Source: Sulfurimonas sp.
GTDB taxonomy: Bacteria > Campylobacterota > Campylobacteria > Campylobacterales > Sulfurimonadaceae
Direction: 5' to 3'
DNA: 64,000 nucleotides
NCBI GenBank assembly: GCA_016744115.1
Contig: JADGEZ010000001.1
Location: forward strand, 80,877 to 144,876
The notes below the pieces were generated by a model. That model was not told where the DNA came from and ran no database searches. It saw only the letters and a list, made by a program, of their open reading frames with translations. Positions 35,859 to 44,307 of this stretch are shown in pieces; the stretch's first letter is position 1, and every line of letters begins with the position of its first letter. Position numbers and translations under genes: made by a program.

Positions 35859-36539
35859 TTATTTTTCTCTTGCATTTTTTTCTGCGATACCGCTTATCTC
35901 AAATCTACGAGCTAGTTCTTGTTTGATTCTATCTGGGGATATATTTTTAACAGCAAGGGCAACTAAAACATGATAGGTTAAATCAGCTGCTTCATAAATC
36001 ATCTCGTGAGTATCATCATCTTTGTATGCAAATGAAAATTCACCCGCTTCTTCTACAATCTTTTTAAGGATTGTATTTTCACCCTTTTGGATTAACTTTG
36101 CTGTCCAAGATGTCTTAGGATCAGCATTTTTTCTCTTTTGTATAGTATGATATAGTGTATCTATCACTCCATACATAGCATCTGTATTTACCGTAATTTC
36201 GGAGTTAGCTTCACCAGATTCAAGTTGCGTAAAAAAACATGATCTGCGTCCTGTATGACAAGCAACACCTTTTTGTGTAACCTTGATGAGCAAAGTATCA
36301 TTGTCACAATCAAGAGAAAAAGAATGGATACTTTGTGTATGTCCACTACTCTCCCCTTTTTTCCAAATACGACCCTTAGAACGAGAAAAATAATGTGCAG
36401 TTTTTGTTGAGAGAGAAAGTTCAAGTGCTTCTTTGTTCATATAAGCCATCATAAGAACTTCATTGTTAGCATTATCTTGAACGACTACTGGCAGAAGTTC
36501 TACCTTCTCCCAATCTACTCTATCAATGGCTTTTTGCAT
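35859..36539 (-). CDS. hisIE: Bifunctional phosphoribosyl-AMP cyclohydrolase / phosphoribosyl-ATP pyrophosphatase
   Basis: 226 residues carrying steps two and three of histidine synthesis in one chain. The N-terminal HisI half shows WKKGESSGHTQSI, SLDCDNDTLLIKVTQ and ACHTGRRSCFF with the zinc and magnesium ligands. The C-terminal HisE half (about 120-226) has LYHTIQKRKNADP, TSWTAKLIQKG and VEEAGEFSFAYKDDD. It lies 2 bases after the SPFH gene. No other his biosynthesis genes are in the window, apart from the PHP phosphatase candidate 12 kb away. Confidence 0.95.
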   Translation of the reverse strand: MQKAIDRVDWEKVELLPVVVQDNANNEVLMMAYMNKEALELSLSTKTAHYFSRSKGRIWKKGESSGHTQSIHSFSLDCDNDTLLIKVTQKGVACHTGRRSCFFTQLESGEANSEITVNTDAMYGVIDTLYHTIQKRKNADPKTSWTAKLIQKGENTILKKIVEEAGEFSFAYKDDDTHEMIYEAADLTYHVLVALAVKNISPDRIKQELARRFEISGIAEKNAREK

Positions 36540-36541
36540 TC

Positions 36542-37630
36542 TTAGTTAGCCGTAGTTCTTTGTCTAATGTTTTTTGTATCGACCCAAATATTTGGAGTTG
36601 AACCACCAGGAGTTAAGAAAATTTTCGCATCTTTATTTACTCTAAGTGCCTCATTAAACTTTCCTTGAACTTTGATTTGTTCTAAGTCTAAAAGTTTTGC
36701 TGTTAAAGATTTTGAGATTAAATCATTTGCTTTTGCTTGAGCATCTGCTTGGATTCTTACAGCATCCGCTTTACCCTGTGCCTCAATTCTTGCTTTTTCA
36801 GCTACACCACGAGCCTCTTCTGCACGCTTAAAAGCATCTTGTTTTGCACGTTGCACTTCTTGTTCTGCACGCTGAACTTCTTGTTTAGCAACTTGAACAC
36901 GTTCAATCTGTTCTTTTACTTTTACTGGTAACCCAATCTCACGAAGCTGAACTGATTGTAAAATTGCTGGTGAATTTTCAAGACCACTTACATTTTTTCT
37001 AACAGCTACATCTATTTCTGTTGCAATAGTATTTCTTTTTTGAGGAAGTGATTCTGCATCGTATTTACCAACAACATTTCTTACAACATCTCGTACAACT
37101 GGATTAATGATTTTATCTTCCCATGAAAATCCCCAGTTTGAGATTGTTTGTGCTGCAAACTGAGAATTTAATCTATACTGAACAGTAAGTTCTATAGAAA
37201 CAGGAAGACCACGCTTATCAAGAACTGTTATCGCAGGTTTTGAACTAATTCCTGATGTGTTAGAGTTTGCTTCAATGCGTGAAGCATAATTGATAATACG
37301 AACCTTAGTATCTACCACATAAACCTTTTGAATAACAGGAATAATAAAGTGAAGACCTGGAAGTAAGGCTTGATCTTGATACTTACCATTTGTACTTAAA
37401 ATTCCACGTTGTCCCTCTTCGATGATTGTAAAAGGTTTTGCAAGAACCATCATCAACACCACTGCTATGATAAAATAAATTACTCCTGCTTTAGGAGTAT
37501 TCATGTTGAAGTTAATCTTTGGAAATTCTGGACCACCACCATTACCCCCACCTGAACCACCTGTGGTTTTTTTACCACCACCACTTTCACTCTTTTTTTT
37601 GTTAAAATAGTCATTCATATCTGATGCCAT
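36542..37630 (-). CDS. SPFH/band 7 (prohibitin, HflK/HflC-like) membrane protein
   Basis: About 362 residues. An N-terminal Gly-rich cytosolic segment (GGGKKTTGGSGGGNGGG) precedes one membrane helix (AGVIYFIIAVVLMMVLA) and the SPFH domain (TIIEEGQRGILSTNGKYQ ... VDTKVRIINY). A long Ala, Glu and Arg-rich coiled coil follows (KQEVQRAEQEVQRAKQDAFK). By family it forms ring or cage assemblies in the inner membrane, often tied to FtsH protease, but no partner is seen. ATG 37630 has AAGGA 6 bases upstream; ATG 37651 is a weaker alternative. Confidence 0.85.
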   Translation of the reverse strand: MASDMNDYFNKKKSESGGGKKTTGGSGGGNGGGPEFPKINFNMNTPKAGVIYFIIAVVLMMVLAKPFTIIEEGQRGILSTNGKYQDQALLPGLHFIIPVIQKVYVVDTKVRIINYASRIEANSNTSGISSKPAITVLDKRGLPVSIELTVQYRLNSQFAAQTISNWGFSWEDKIINPVVRDVVRNVVGKYDAESLPQKRNTIATEIDVAVRKNVSGLENSPAILQSVQLREIGLPVKVKEQIERVQVAKQEVQRAEQEVQRAKQDAFKRAEEARGVAEKARIEAQGKADAVRIQADAQAKANDLISKSLTAKLLDLEQIKVQGKFNEALRVNKDAKIFLTPGGSTPNIWVDTKNIRQRTTAN

Positions 37631-37668
37631 GTATATTCCTTTTTCTTTCATAATTTTTTTCCTTTTCT

Positions 37669-38589
37669 CTAATCTATATATGTTAAGTAATGCTCGTATT
37701 TTTTATTTCTTCCAAATACGATGTCAAAATATGTGCTTTGAATTTTTTCAGTTATTGTACCACGAGAACCACAACCTATTACTCTTGCATCAACATTTGC
37801 AACAGGAGTAATTTCCGCTGCTGTTCCTGTTAAAAATGCTTCGTCTGCAACATAGACTTCTTCTCTTGTAATACGCCTTCTTCTTACTTTCATCCCAAAA
37901 TCTTCTGCCATCTCTATAACCATTTTTTGAGTTATAGAAGCTAAAGAATTGTCATTTGGAGGAGTGATTAACTCTCCATTTTTTACCATAAAAAAACATG
38001 CACCTGATGCTTCCGCCACATAACCTTGATCGTCAAGTAAAAGTGCCTCATCATAACCACAATCAATAGCTTCATATTTTGCCATTTGAGAGTTGAGATA
38101 ATTTGCAGTTGCCTTTGCCTTGCCCATATTTGAGGTATTTGCAGGTCTTGTCATAGATGCAATTTTGAGTTTAATGCCATTTTTAAGAGCATCTTCACCG
38201 AGGTAAGCACCCCATTCCCAAGCAGACATTACAGTCTCAACAGGAGCATCTTTGTGATAAACTCCCATCACCCCGTAACCTAAAAAAGCAAAGGGGCGAA
38301 TATACACCGTATCAAGTGTAAACTTATTCATTCTAACTAAATCAATCTGTGCTTTATTCATCTCATAAACTGAATAAGGTATATCTATGAGAGTCATTTT
38401 TGCTGATTCTTTAAGTCTAGTTGTATGCTCATTTAAACGGAAAATAGCATAACCTTTTTTTGTTTTATACGCTTTTGTTCCTTCTATTACACCGTTTCCA
38501 TAATGCAATGTGTGTGACAATACATGTATTTTTGCATCGTCCCAATTTACAAATTTGCCATTCATCCAAATATATTTGGCTGCATCCAT
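37669..38589 (-). CDS. ilvE: Branched-chain amino acid aminotransferase
   Basis: 306 residues, PLP-dependent, making valine, leucine and isoleucine from their keto acids. Fold-type IV blocks are visible: HVLSHTLHYGNGVIEGTKAY, VYIRPFAFLGYG, KAKATANYLNSQMAKYEA (PLP Lys region), GYDEALLLDDQGYVAEASG and EAFLTGTAAEITPV. First gene of the leftward run. It is divergent from the desaturase gene across 130 AT-rich bases. leuA, another branched-chain gene, is also in this window. Confidence 0.95.
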   Translation of the reverse strand: MDAAKYIWMNGKFVNWDDAKIHVLSHTLHYGNGVIEGTKAYKTKKGYAIFRLNEHTTRLKESAKMTLIDIPYSVYEMNKAQIDLVRMNKFTLDTVYIRPFAFLGYGVMGVYHKDAPVETVMSAWEWGAYLGEDALKNGIKLKIASMTRPANTSNMGKAKATANYLNSQMAKYEAIDCGYDEALLLDDQGYVAEASGACFFMVKNGELITPPNDNSLASITQKMVIEMAEDFGMKVRRRRITREEVYVADEAFLTGTAAEITPVANVDARVIGCGSRGTITEKIQSTYFDIVFGRNKKYEHYLTYID

Positions 38590-38719
38590 TAAATCTCCAA
38601 TAATTATTCGTAATCTTTTTCTTATCTCTATGTTTAAAAGTTTTGTATTTTATCTAAATAGTATTAACATTAAGCTTTTTTATATATAATGTCAGCTTAA
38701 TATATTAATAAGGTTACCT

Positions 38720-39889
38720 ATGACAAATACTTATACTGACTATAGAGATGTAGATCAGAAACAATTACAAACAGATATAGATGAGATTAAAAATACTCTT
38801 GGTGCTACAACTGAGGAAGATTTTCAACATTTACTTAAACTAGAACGCTGGGGAAGAGCTTCTACTCTTAGTGGTTTTGCCCTCATTTTACTCATAACTT
38901 ACTTAAACTATACAAGTGCTCTTTCTTCGTACATCTTTTGGTCTCTTGGTTTTCTCGCAGCTTTTTTAATAGGTGTTGGCAATATTTCAAGATGGGCAAA
39001 TGTCACGCATCCTATCTTGCATGGTGCTTATGATAAAGTTCCAAATATTCCACATCGCTACACCAAAGATGGCTTTGCTCATGGTAAGAGAAGGTGGATA
39101 GACTGGATGGATTGGATAACTCCTGATGCTTGGGCTTATGAGCATAATATCATGCACCATTATCATTTAGGTGAAGTAGATGATCCAGACAATGTAGAAA
39201 AAAATCTTGTTTGGTTGCATGAAGCAAAAATCCCTAATTTTATAAAATATACAGTTGTTTATCTTTTTGCTTTTACTTGGAAATTTACATACTATGCACC
39301 AAATACTCTTAGAATTTTAGAAAATAAAGAACGCGCTAGAAGAAAAGAAGAGCCTACTCTTGATTATGAGATAAGCCCTTTTACAAAAAATGGTTTAGCC
39401 TTATGGAAAAGTTACTTATTGCCCTATGGTATTTTCCAATTTATTTTTCTCCCTTTTCTTTTCTTTCCATTAGGTGGATTTGACGCAGTTTTGAGTGCTT
39501 TTATTATCATACTAATGGGTGAAGCTTTTGCTAATTTACACTCATTTTTAGTGATTGTACCTAATCACTCAGCAGAAGATATTTACCAGTTTTCAACTCC
39601 GCATAAAACTCAAGGCGAATACTACCTAAGACAAATTATGGGAAGTGTAAACTATAACACGGGAACGGACCTAATCGACTTCGGTCATGGTTTTTTAAAC
39701 TACCAAATAGAACATCACCTATTTCCAAATATGCCCCATAGTTTTTATCAAAAAATGCAACCAATTGTAAAAGACATTTGTAAAAAACACAACTTAGAAT
39801 ACCGTCAAGATTCTGTATTTAAAAGAATTTTAATGACTATTGATTTAATGGTTGGTAAAACTAAACTGCGTACAATAGAGGGGATATAG
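38720..39889 (+). CDS. Membrane fatty acid desaturase (first of two)
   Basis: 389 residues with several membrane segments (FALILLITYLNYTSALSS, FIFLPFLFFPLGGFDAVL) and the di-iron histidine boxes of membrane desaturases: YEHNIMHHYHLGEVDDP, HSFLVIVPNH and YQIEHHLFPNMPH. It should introduce a double bond into acyl lipids using O2 and an electron donor that is not encoded nearby. AAGG is before the ATG and TATAAT lies upstream at about 38683. Regiospecificity cannot be read. A second, different desaturase lies 4.4 kb away on the other strand. Confidence 0.85.
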   Translation: MTNTYTDYRDVDQKQLQTDIDEIKNTLGATTEEDFQHLLKLERWGRASTLSGFALILLITYLNYTSALSSYIFWSLGFLAAFLIGVGNISRWANVTHPILHGAYDKVPNIPHRYTKDGFAHGKRRWIDWMDWITPDAWAYEHNIMHHYHLGEVDDPDNVEKNLVWLHEAKIPNFIKYTVVYLFAFTWKFTYYAPNTLRILENKERARRKEEPTLDYEISPFTKNGLALWKSYLLPYGIFQFIFLPFLFFPLGGFDAVLSAFIIILMGEAFANLHSFLVIVPNHSAEDIYQFSTPHKTQGEYYLRQIMGSVNYNTGTDLIDFGHGFLNYQIEHHLFPNMPHSFYQKMQPIVKDICKKHNLEYRQDSVFKRILMTIDLMVGKTKLRTIEGI

Positions 39890-39933
39890 TTCCCTGTATT
39901 TATAAATTCCTCTTCTAAAATTATGAAATAATT

Positions 39934-40012
39934 GTCATTTTGTGCTTAACATAGAATCTAAACTCTTAAATTTGAAATCCTCAACTAGATTCCCAGTCAA
40001 GCTGAGAATGAC
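39934..40012. repeat. REP-like 79-bp imperfect palindrome
   Basis: Arms gtcattttgtgcttaacata... (39934-39959) and ...agtcaagctgagaatgac (39987-40012) match as inverted repeats at 19 of 26 positions, with a 27-base loop. The right arm, read on the minus strand as gtcattctcagcttgactgg, resembles the widespread intergenic GTCATTC...GAATC REP-type palindromes mobilised by RAYT transposases. No RAYT gene is in the window. It sits between the desaturase and the AhpD-like gene. Confidence 0.5.
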
Positions 40013-40081
40013 ATTAGATTTAAGATAAAATAGATTATAATACTATCCAGTAGGTTACTTAAAGTTTAAAAGGATTAATAA

Positions 40082-40612
40082 ATGGCACATATATCACTAC
40101 CAGAATTTGAAGAGATGTCTCCCTCTATTCAAGACAAGGCAAGACCAATTTTAGAAAAAACAGGTCAATTAGGCGAAATATTTAAACTCATTGCAATTGA
40201 TGAAAAAATTTATAATGCGACAGACATGATGGTTCAATCATACCTCCTTGATGAGACAACATTATCTTATGAGATTAAAGAGGCAATAGCACTTCTCATT
40301 TCCAAAGAAAATGGCTGTAAAATGTGTGTTGATGTGCATAAAGGCATCGCTAAAATGTTAGGTCTTGAGGAAGAAAAGATAGAAGAAATTCTTAAAGGTG
40401 TTGAGTCTATGAATACAAGTGACGCACAAAAAGCACTTTTAAATTTTTGTATCAAAGCATCAAAAAAAGATAATTATAAAATTTTAAAAGAAGAGATTGA
40501 TGAACTTAAAAGCATGGGTTATTCTGATGTTCAAATCATAGAAGCGGTATCTATTACAGCTTATTTCAACTATATAAATACACTCTCTAATGTTTTTGGT
40601 TTAGGGCAGTAG
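40082..40612 (+). CDS. AhpD-like carboxymuconolactone decarboxylase family protein
   Basis: 176 residues, all-helical. The AhpD core is visible as ISKENGCKMCVDVHKGIAK, giving the catalytic CxxC-x3-His of alkyl-hydroperoxidase-type members, followed by the helix pair IIEAVSITAYFNYINTLSNV typical of the CMD fold. This supports thiol peroxidase activity rather than decarboxylation. AAAGGA is before the ATG. It is 5 bases upstream of a periplasmic thioredoxin-like gene, suggesting a redox operon. Confidence 0.8.
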   Translation: MAHISLPEFEEMSPSIQDKARPILEKTGQLGEIFKLIAIDEKIYNATDMMVQSYLLDETTLSYEIKEAIALLISKENGCKMCVDVHKGIAKMLGLEEEKIEEILKGVESMNTSDAQKALLNFCIKASKKDNYKILKEEIDELKSMGYSDVQIIEAVSITAYFNYINTLSNVFGLGQ

Positions 40613-40617
40613 CTCTT

Positions 40618-41049
40618 ATGAAAACATTATTTTTTTTACTCTTCTTTAGTCTTAGTATTTTCGCTGATAATATTGACAACTATGCTAAAGAGATGAATTT
40701 TCAAAGAGATTATAAGACGGCTCTCGCAAAAGCAAAAAAAGAGAACAAAATGCTTGTGATGATTTTAAGTTCTGATTATTGCCCATGGTGCCGTAAATTT
40801 GAGCGTAAAACTCTAAGTTCTTCACTTGTCAAATCAAGGCTAGATAAGCGAGTAATAACTTTACTTGTAGATAAAAAATATGATGCTCATTTATTTCCTA
40901 AAAAATTTAAAACGACATTAACACCTCTAGTTTTTTTTATAAATCCTAAAGATGAAAGTATCCTCTCTCAACATGCAGGATATGTGAAAAAAAGAGAATT
41001 TGTCTCTATCTTAGATAATGCACAAAAACTTTATAAGGCTAGCAAATGA
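40618..41049 (+). CDS. Secreted thioredoxin-fold protein (Thioredoxin_7/SoxW-like)
   Basis: 143 residues. Signal peptide MKTLFFLLFFSLSIFADN, then a thioredoxin fold with SSDYCPWCRKFERKTL (CPWC active site) and a cis-Pro in TTLTPLVFFINPKDES. By family it is a periplasmic thiol-disulphide oxidoreductase, with similarity to SoxW or DUF255-like proteins. It overlaps the next gene as ATGA, so the pair is translationally coupled. The electron donor (a DsbD or CcdA-like protein) is not visible here. Confidence 0.8.
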   Translation: MKTLFFLLFFSLSIFADNIDNYAKEMNFQRDYKTALAKAKKENKMLVMILSSDYCPWCRKFERKTLSSSLVKSRLDKRVITLLVDKKYDAHLFPKKFKTTLTPLVFFINPKDESILSQHAGYVKKREFVSILDNAQKLYKASK

Positions 41050-41492
41050 CACGATATATAGCACTCTTACTTCTTAGCTCACTCTATCTCAATGCTCTTG
41101 GATTTTGGACACTCACGGGTCTAACAAAGGCAAATATATATGTAGTTAATGAGATTCCTTTTCTTCAACAAGAAACGATACTAGATGCAAAAAAGAAGAT
41201 GACTGCAATGCTTCAAAAACAAGGTATCAAACTTAACTTAGCAGATAGTCCAACACTCATGCTAGAACTCCAAGAGATGGAAGATGATGAAGAACATTAT
41301 GTCTATATTAGGCTATCTCTTGGCGAAGAAGTACAAACATTTCGAGATGATAAAAGTGGAGCATTTGCACTAACATATCAAGTTACTGATTTTATTGAAG
41401 TTCATAGCGAAGACTTAGATAGTGAAGTCTTAGAAAGTTTAGACTTTTTACTCTCTAAATTTAGCGAACAATTTGAAGATGATAAAGAATAA
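41046..41492 (+). CDS. Secreted protein of unknown function
   Basis: 148 residues. Signal peptide MTRYIALLLLSSLYLNALG, then a small alpha-beta domain (LDAKKKMTAMLQKQGIKLN, SPTLMLELQEMEDDEEHYVY) and an acidic tail. No Cys outside the signal and no known family. It is coupled by ATGA to the preceding CPWC protein, so it may be a partner or substrate in the periplasm. The AhpD-like, thioredoxin-like and unknown genes form a three-gene unit, ending just before the convergent kinase gene. Confidence 0.6.
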   Translation: MTRYIALLLLSSLYLNALGFWTLTGLTKANIYVVNEIPFLQQETILDAKKKMTAMLQKQGIKLNLADSPTLMLELQEMEDDEEHYVYIRLSLGEEVQTFRDDKSGAFALTYQVTDFIEVHSEDLDSEVLESLDFLLSKFSEQFEDDKE

Positions 41493-41515
41493 ATCTCTTA
41501 GATTAAAATGAAACT

Positions 41516-43192
41516 TTATAATTCAAAATAAAAATTTTTAGATTTTTTGTCATACTCTTTTAGCATTGTATCTATCCCTTTTATATCAAAAGAATCTATT
41601 TTTGATAAGAGTTCTTTAGCAAACACTACCAAACTTTGTACCTTATGTACCAATGATAAATCATGTATCTTGTCTGCAAATTGACTAATAATATTTAAAT
41701 CATTTGTTGTCAAAGCTTTTTGAAGTAATTGGTTTATCTCTATTGGTTGATTTTCAAAAAAAGCTTTAGATTCTTCAATACTTGTTGTAAAACAAAGACC
41801 TTGATTGCTTTCTTGCTCTTGAATGACACCATCTGAGACAAAAATTTCTTGTGAATTTAGAACTTTCAAGGCTACTCTAAAGAGATCTATTTTTTTTAAA
41901 GGTTTTTTTAAATTTATCATTGGTTTTACTCCATCTTTATGAAAAGTAATATTGTTAAGTCTATCATCAACTAAACCAATAATCGGTGCTTTTGTTATTT
42001 TTTTAAGTACTTTAGCAACAGCATTATCATCTATTGATAATATATTTACATTGATAAGAATAAGATTAATTTCCTTACTTTTAATAGTATTTACAGCATC
42101 TCTAAGGGAACTATATGCAAAAACCTCAAGCTTAGTTTTTAAAAAACTCTCCAATACTAAATCTTGTGTATTACGAGAATCATCAATTACTATGATTGAA
42201 GAATCAGACTTTATCATAGAGAAATCTATTTTAGATTCTTCGACATCAAAGGTTTTACTCACTAAAACAACCTCAATACCCTGTAGTGTTAAGGTAAATA
42301 TTGATCCTACATTAAGTTTACTTTTTACTTCTAAGCTTCCATTCATTAATGAAGCTAACTTTTTATTAATGGACAAGGCTAAACCAGTTCCTTGATACTC
42401 TGTTTTGTTTTCTACTTGCTTACTTTCAAATATTTTAAATATATTTTCTTGATTTATTTTTGATATTCCTAAACCAGTATCTTCAACTTTAAATGAAATA
42501 TCAGCTTCATGTTTACTTGCATTAAAATCTTCTAATGAAATTGTAAGTTCAATTTTACCATCTGCAGTAAACTTCAAAGCATTATCTAGTAAGTTATCTA
42601 ATATTTCTTTAACTCTTCTCTCGTCAATCATAATGGACTCTGGCATATTCACATCTACTTCTACTGTAAATATTAAATCTTTTTTATTGGCTTCATACTG
42701 ATGTATTTCAATGATAGAATCAATAAAATTTTTAAAATCTACCGCACTTGTAACTATCTTAAATTTTCCAGAATCTATCTCTGACATTTCTATTATGTTG
42801 TTTAAGAGGTGTAATAAGTTATGCCCTGACTTTAAAATATTATTTGCGTAAGAACTAATCTCTTTATTAGAACTTTCTTTTTCTATTATCTCTGAAAAGA
42901 CTAAAATAGAATTCATTGGCGTTCGTATCTCGTGTCTAACATTAGTTAGAAAGTCACTTTTTATAAGGTTTGCCTCTTGAGCTATAACTTTCGTATCCTC
43001 AATCACCCCTTTGAGTTTAAATATTTCTGCCTTGAGTATTTCCTCTTCAAATATTTTTACAGGAGGCTCTTGTATAATTTCTTCTTTAGTGAAATCATCT
43101 TGAATTTTTTTGAATTTTTTTTTGTAAAAATAATGTTGTATATATAGCATTATAAGAAATAAGCCAAGGATTAACACAAGTTCTATATTCAT
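41516..43192 (-). CDS. Membrane-anchored sensor kinase with pseudo-receiver and Hpt-like end
   Basis: 558 residues. One N-terminal membrane helix (ELVLILGLFLIMLYIQHYF) without a periplasmic domain, then HisKA (SDFLTNVRHEIRTPMNS, phospho-His present) and an ATPase with DNLLDNALKFTADG, VEDTGLGIS and GTGLALSIN. The receiver-like domain IIVIDDSRNTQDL has Asn where the phospho-Asp belongs (LILINVNILS), so it should not accept phosphate. A C-terminal helical stretch (ADKIHDLSLVHKVQSLVVF) is reminiscent of Hpt and retains His. It follows the HD-GYP regulator gene by 5 bases, probably its partner. Confidence 0.75.
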   Translation of the reverse strand: MNIELVLILGLFLIMLYIQHYFYKKKFKKIQDDFTKEEIIQEPPVKIFEEEILKAEIFKLKGVIEDTKVIAQEANLIKSDFLTNVRHEIRTPMNSILVFSEIIEKESSNKEISSYANNILKSGHNLLHLLNNIIEMSEIDSGKFKIVTSAVDFKNFIDSIIEIHQYEANKKDLIFTVEVDVNMPESIMIDERRVKEILDNLLDNALKFTADGKIELTISLEDFNASKHEADISFKVEDTGLGISKINQENIFKIFESKQVENKTEYQGTGLALSINKKLASLMNGSLEVKSKLNVGSIFTLTLQGIEVVLVSKTFDVEESKIDFSMIKSDSSIIVIDDSRNTQDLVLESFLKTKLEVFAYSSLRDAVNTIKSKEINLILINVNILSIDDNAVAKVLKKITKAPIIGLVDDRLNNITFHKDGVKPMINLKKPLKKIDLFRVALKVLNSQEIFVSDGVIQEQESNQGLCFTTSIEESKAFFENQPIEINQLLQKALTTNDLNIISQFADKIHDLSLVHKVQSLVVFAKELLSKIDSFDIKGIDTMLKEYDKKSKNFYFEL

Positions 43193-43197
43193 ATAAA

Positions 43198-44247
43198 CTA
43201 AATTTCTGCAATAATTTTTTTAAAACTCTCTGCATTATCAGTAAAGGTCTTAATTAATCTTGGTTCAAACTTTATACCGCTATTTTCAACAATAAATTCA
43301 CTTGCTTTTTCAAAACTCCAAGCCTCTTTATATACTCTTTTATGCGTAAGAGCATCTAAGACATCTGCTATTGCAACTACACGCCCAAATAGACTAATAT
43401 CATCTCCCACTAATCCTTGTGGATAACCTGAACCATCATAATTTTCATGGTGTTCATATGCCACTAAAGCAGCAATTTTAATCAATTTTGTTTGTGATTT
43501 ATTTAAAATATTATTTGCGTAAACAGGATGTTGCTTCATAGCTAGAAACTCTTTATCGTTTAAAGGACCAGCCTTATGTAAAATATTATTATCTACTAAT
43601 ATTTTACCGATGTCATGAAGAGGAGAAACTAAAAATATAATTTTTAATTCTTCTTGATCCATTCTACCATCAAGTTGAGCTAAAAGTTTAGAGATATTTG
43701 CCACCCTTTTCACATGACTCGCAGTCTCACCACTTCTTGTTTCCATCAATTCTGTCAAGATATAGATTATCTCTTTTTGTGCTAATTCTAACTCTGTAAA
43801 ATGTAATTTATTATTACCCTCTATCTCAGCTAATAAATTTATATTATGCTTGTTAAGCTGTTTTTTTGCTCTATAGAGTTCTACATGATTTCTCACTCTA
43901 ACTTTTAGCTCTATAGGATGAAAAGGTTTTGTTACATAATCTACCGCCCCTAGAGAAAAACCTTTTTCTATAGAATCAATATCAACCTTGGCGGTTAAAA
44001 AAATTATTGGTGTTTCCTTAATTGCAGGGGTGTTTTTAATCAATTTACAGACTTGATAGCCATCAATACCTGGCATCATAATATCAAGAAGAACTAAATC
44101 AAATCTTTTCATTTTTAAAATTTCTATAGCCTCTTCACCATTAAGTGCATAGGAAAAATTATAATCATCATTTTTCAAAATATTTATTGCTACTTTTATA
44201 TTTTCACTAACATCATCTACGATTAAAATATTATAAGTAACTGTCAT
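43198..44247 (-). CDS. Response regulator with HD-GYP domain (c-di-GMP phosphodiesterase)
   Basis: 349 residues. An N-terminal receiver (NILIVDDVSEN, LVLLDIMMPGIDGY, VTKPF) precedes an HD-GYP domain (ETASHVKRVANISKLLAQL, SPLHDIGKILVDN, HHENYDGSGYPQGL, VVAIADVLDALTH). All family metal and signature residues appear intact, so it should degrade c-di-GMP when active. AAGGA lies 6 bases before the ATG. In an operon with the downstream kinase. A diguanylate cyclase regulator with the opposite activity is encoded at 59.4-60.3 kb. Confidence 0.9.
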   Translation of the reverse strand: MTVTYNILIVDDVSENIKVAINILKNDDYNFSYALNGEEAIEILKMKRFDLVLLDIMMPGIDGYQVCKLIKNTPAIKETPIIFLTAKVDIDSIEKGFSLGAVDYVTKPFHPIELKVRVRNHVELYRAKKQLNKHNINLLAEIEGNNKLHFTELELAQKEIIYILTELMETRSGETASHVKRVANISKLLAQLDGRMDQEELKIIFLVSPLHDIGKILVDNNILHKAGPLNDKEFLAMKQHPVYANNILNKSQTKLIKIAALVAYEHHENYDGSGYPQGLVGDDISLFGRVVAIADVLDALTHKRVYKEAWSFEKASEFIVENSGIKFEPRLIKTFTDNAESFKKIIAEI

Positions 44248-44307
44248 GCGATTCCTTTGTATACATTTATAATCAAATTATTATACTTAAATGTCTTTTA
44301 AATATAA

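Noticed and set aside
41952-42395. 147-residue plus-strand ORF inside the sensor kinase
   Set aside because: Antisense to the kinase ATPase and receiver-like regions; composition is that of a shadow frame.
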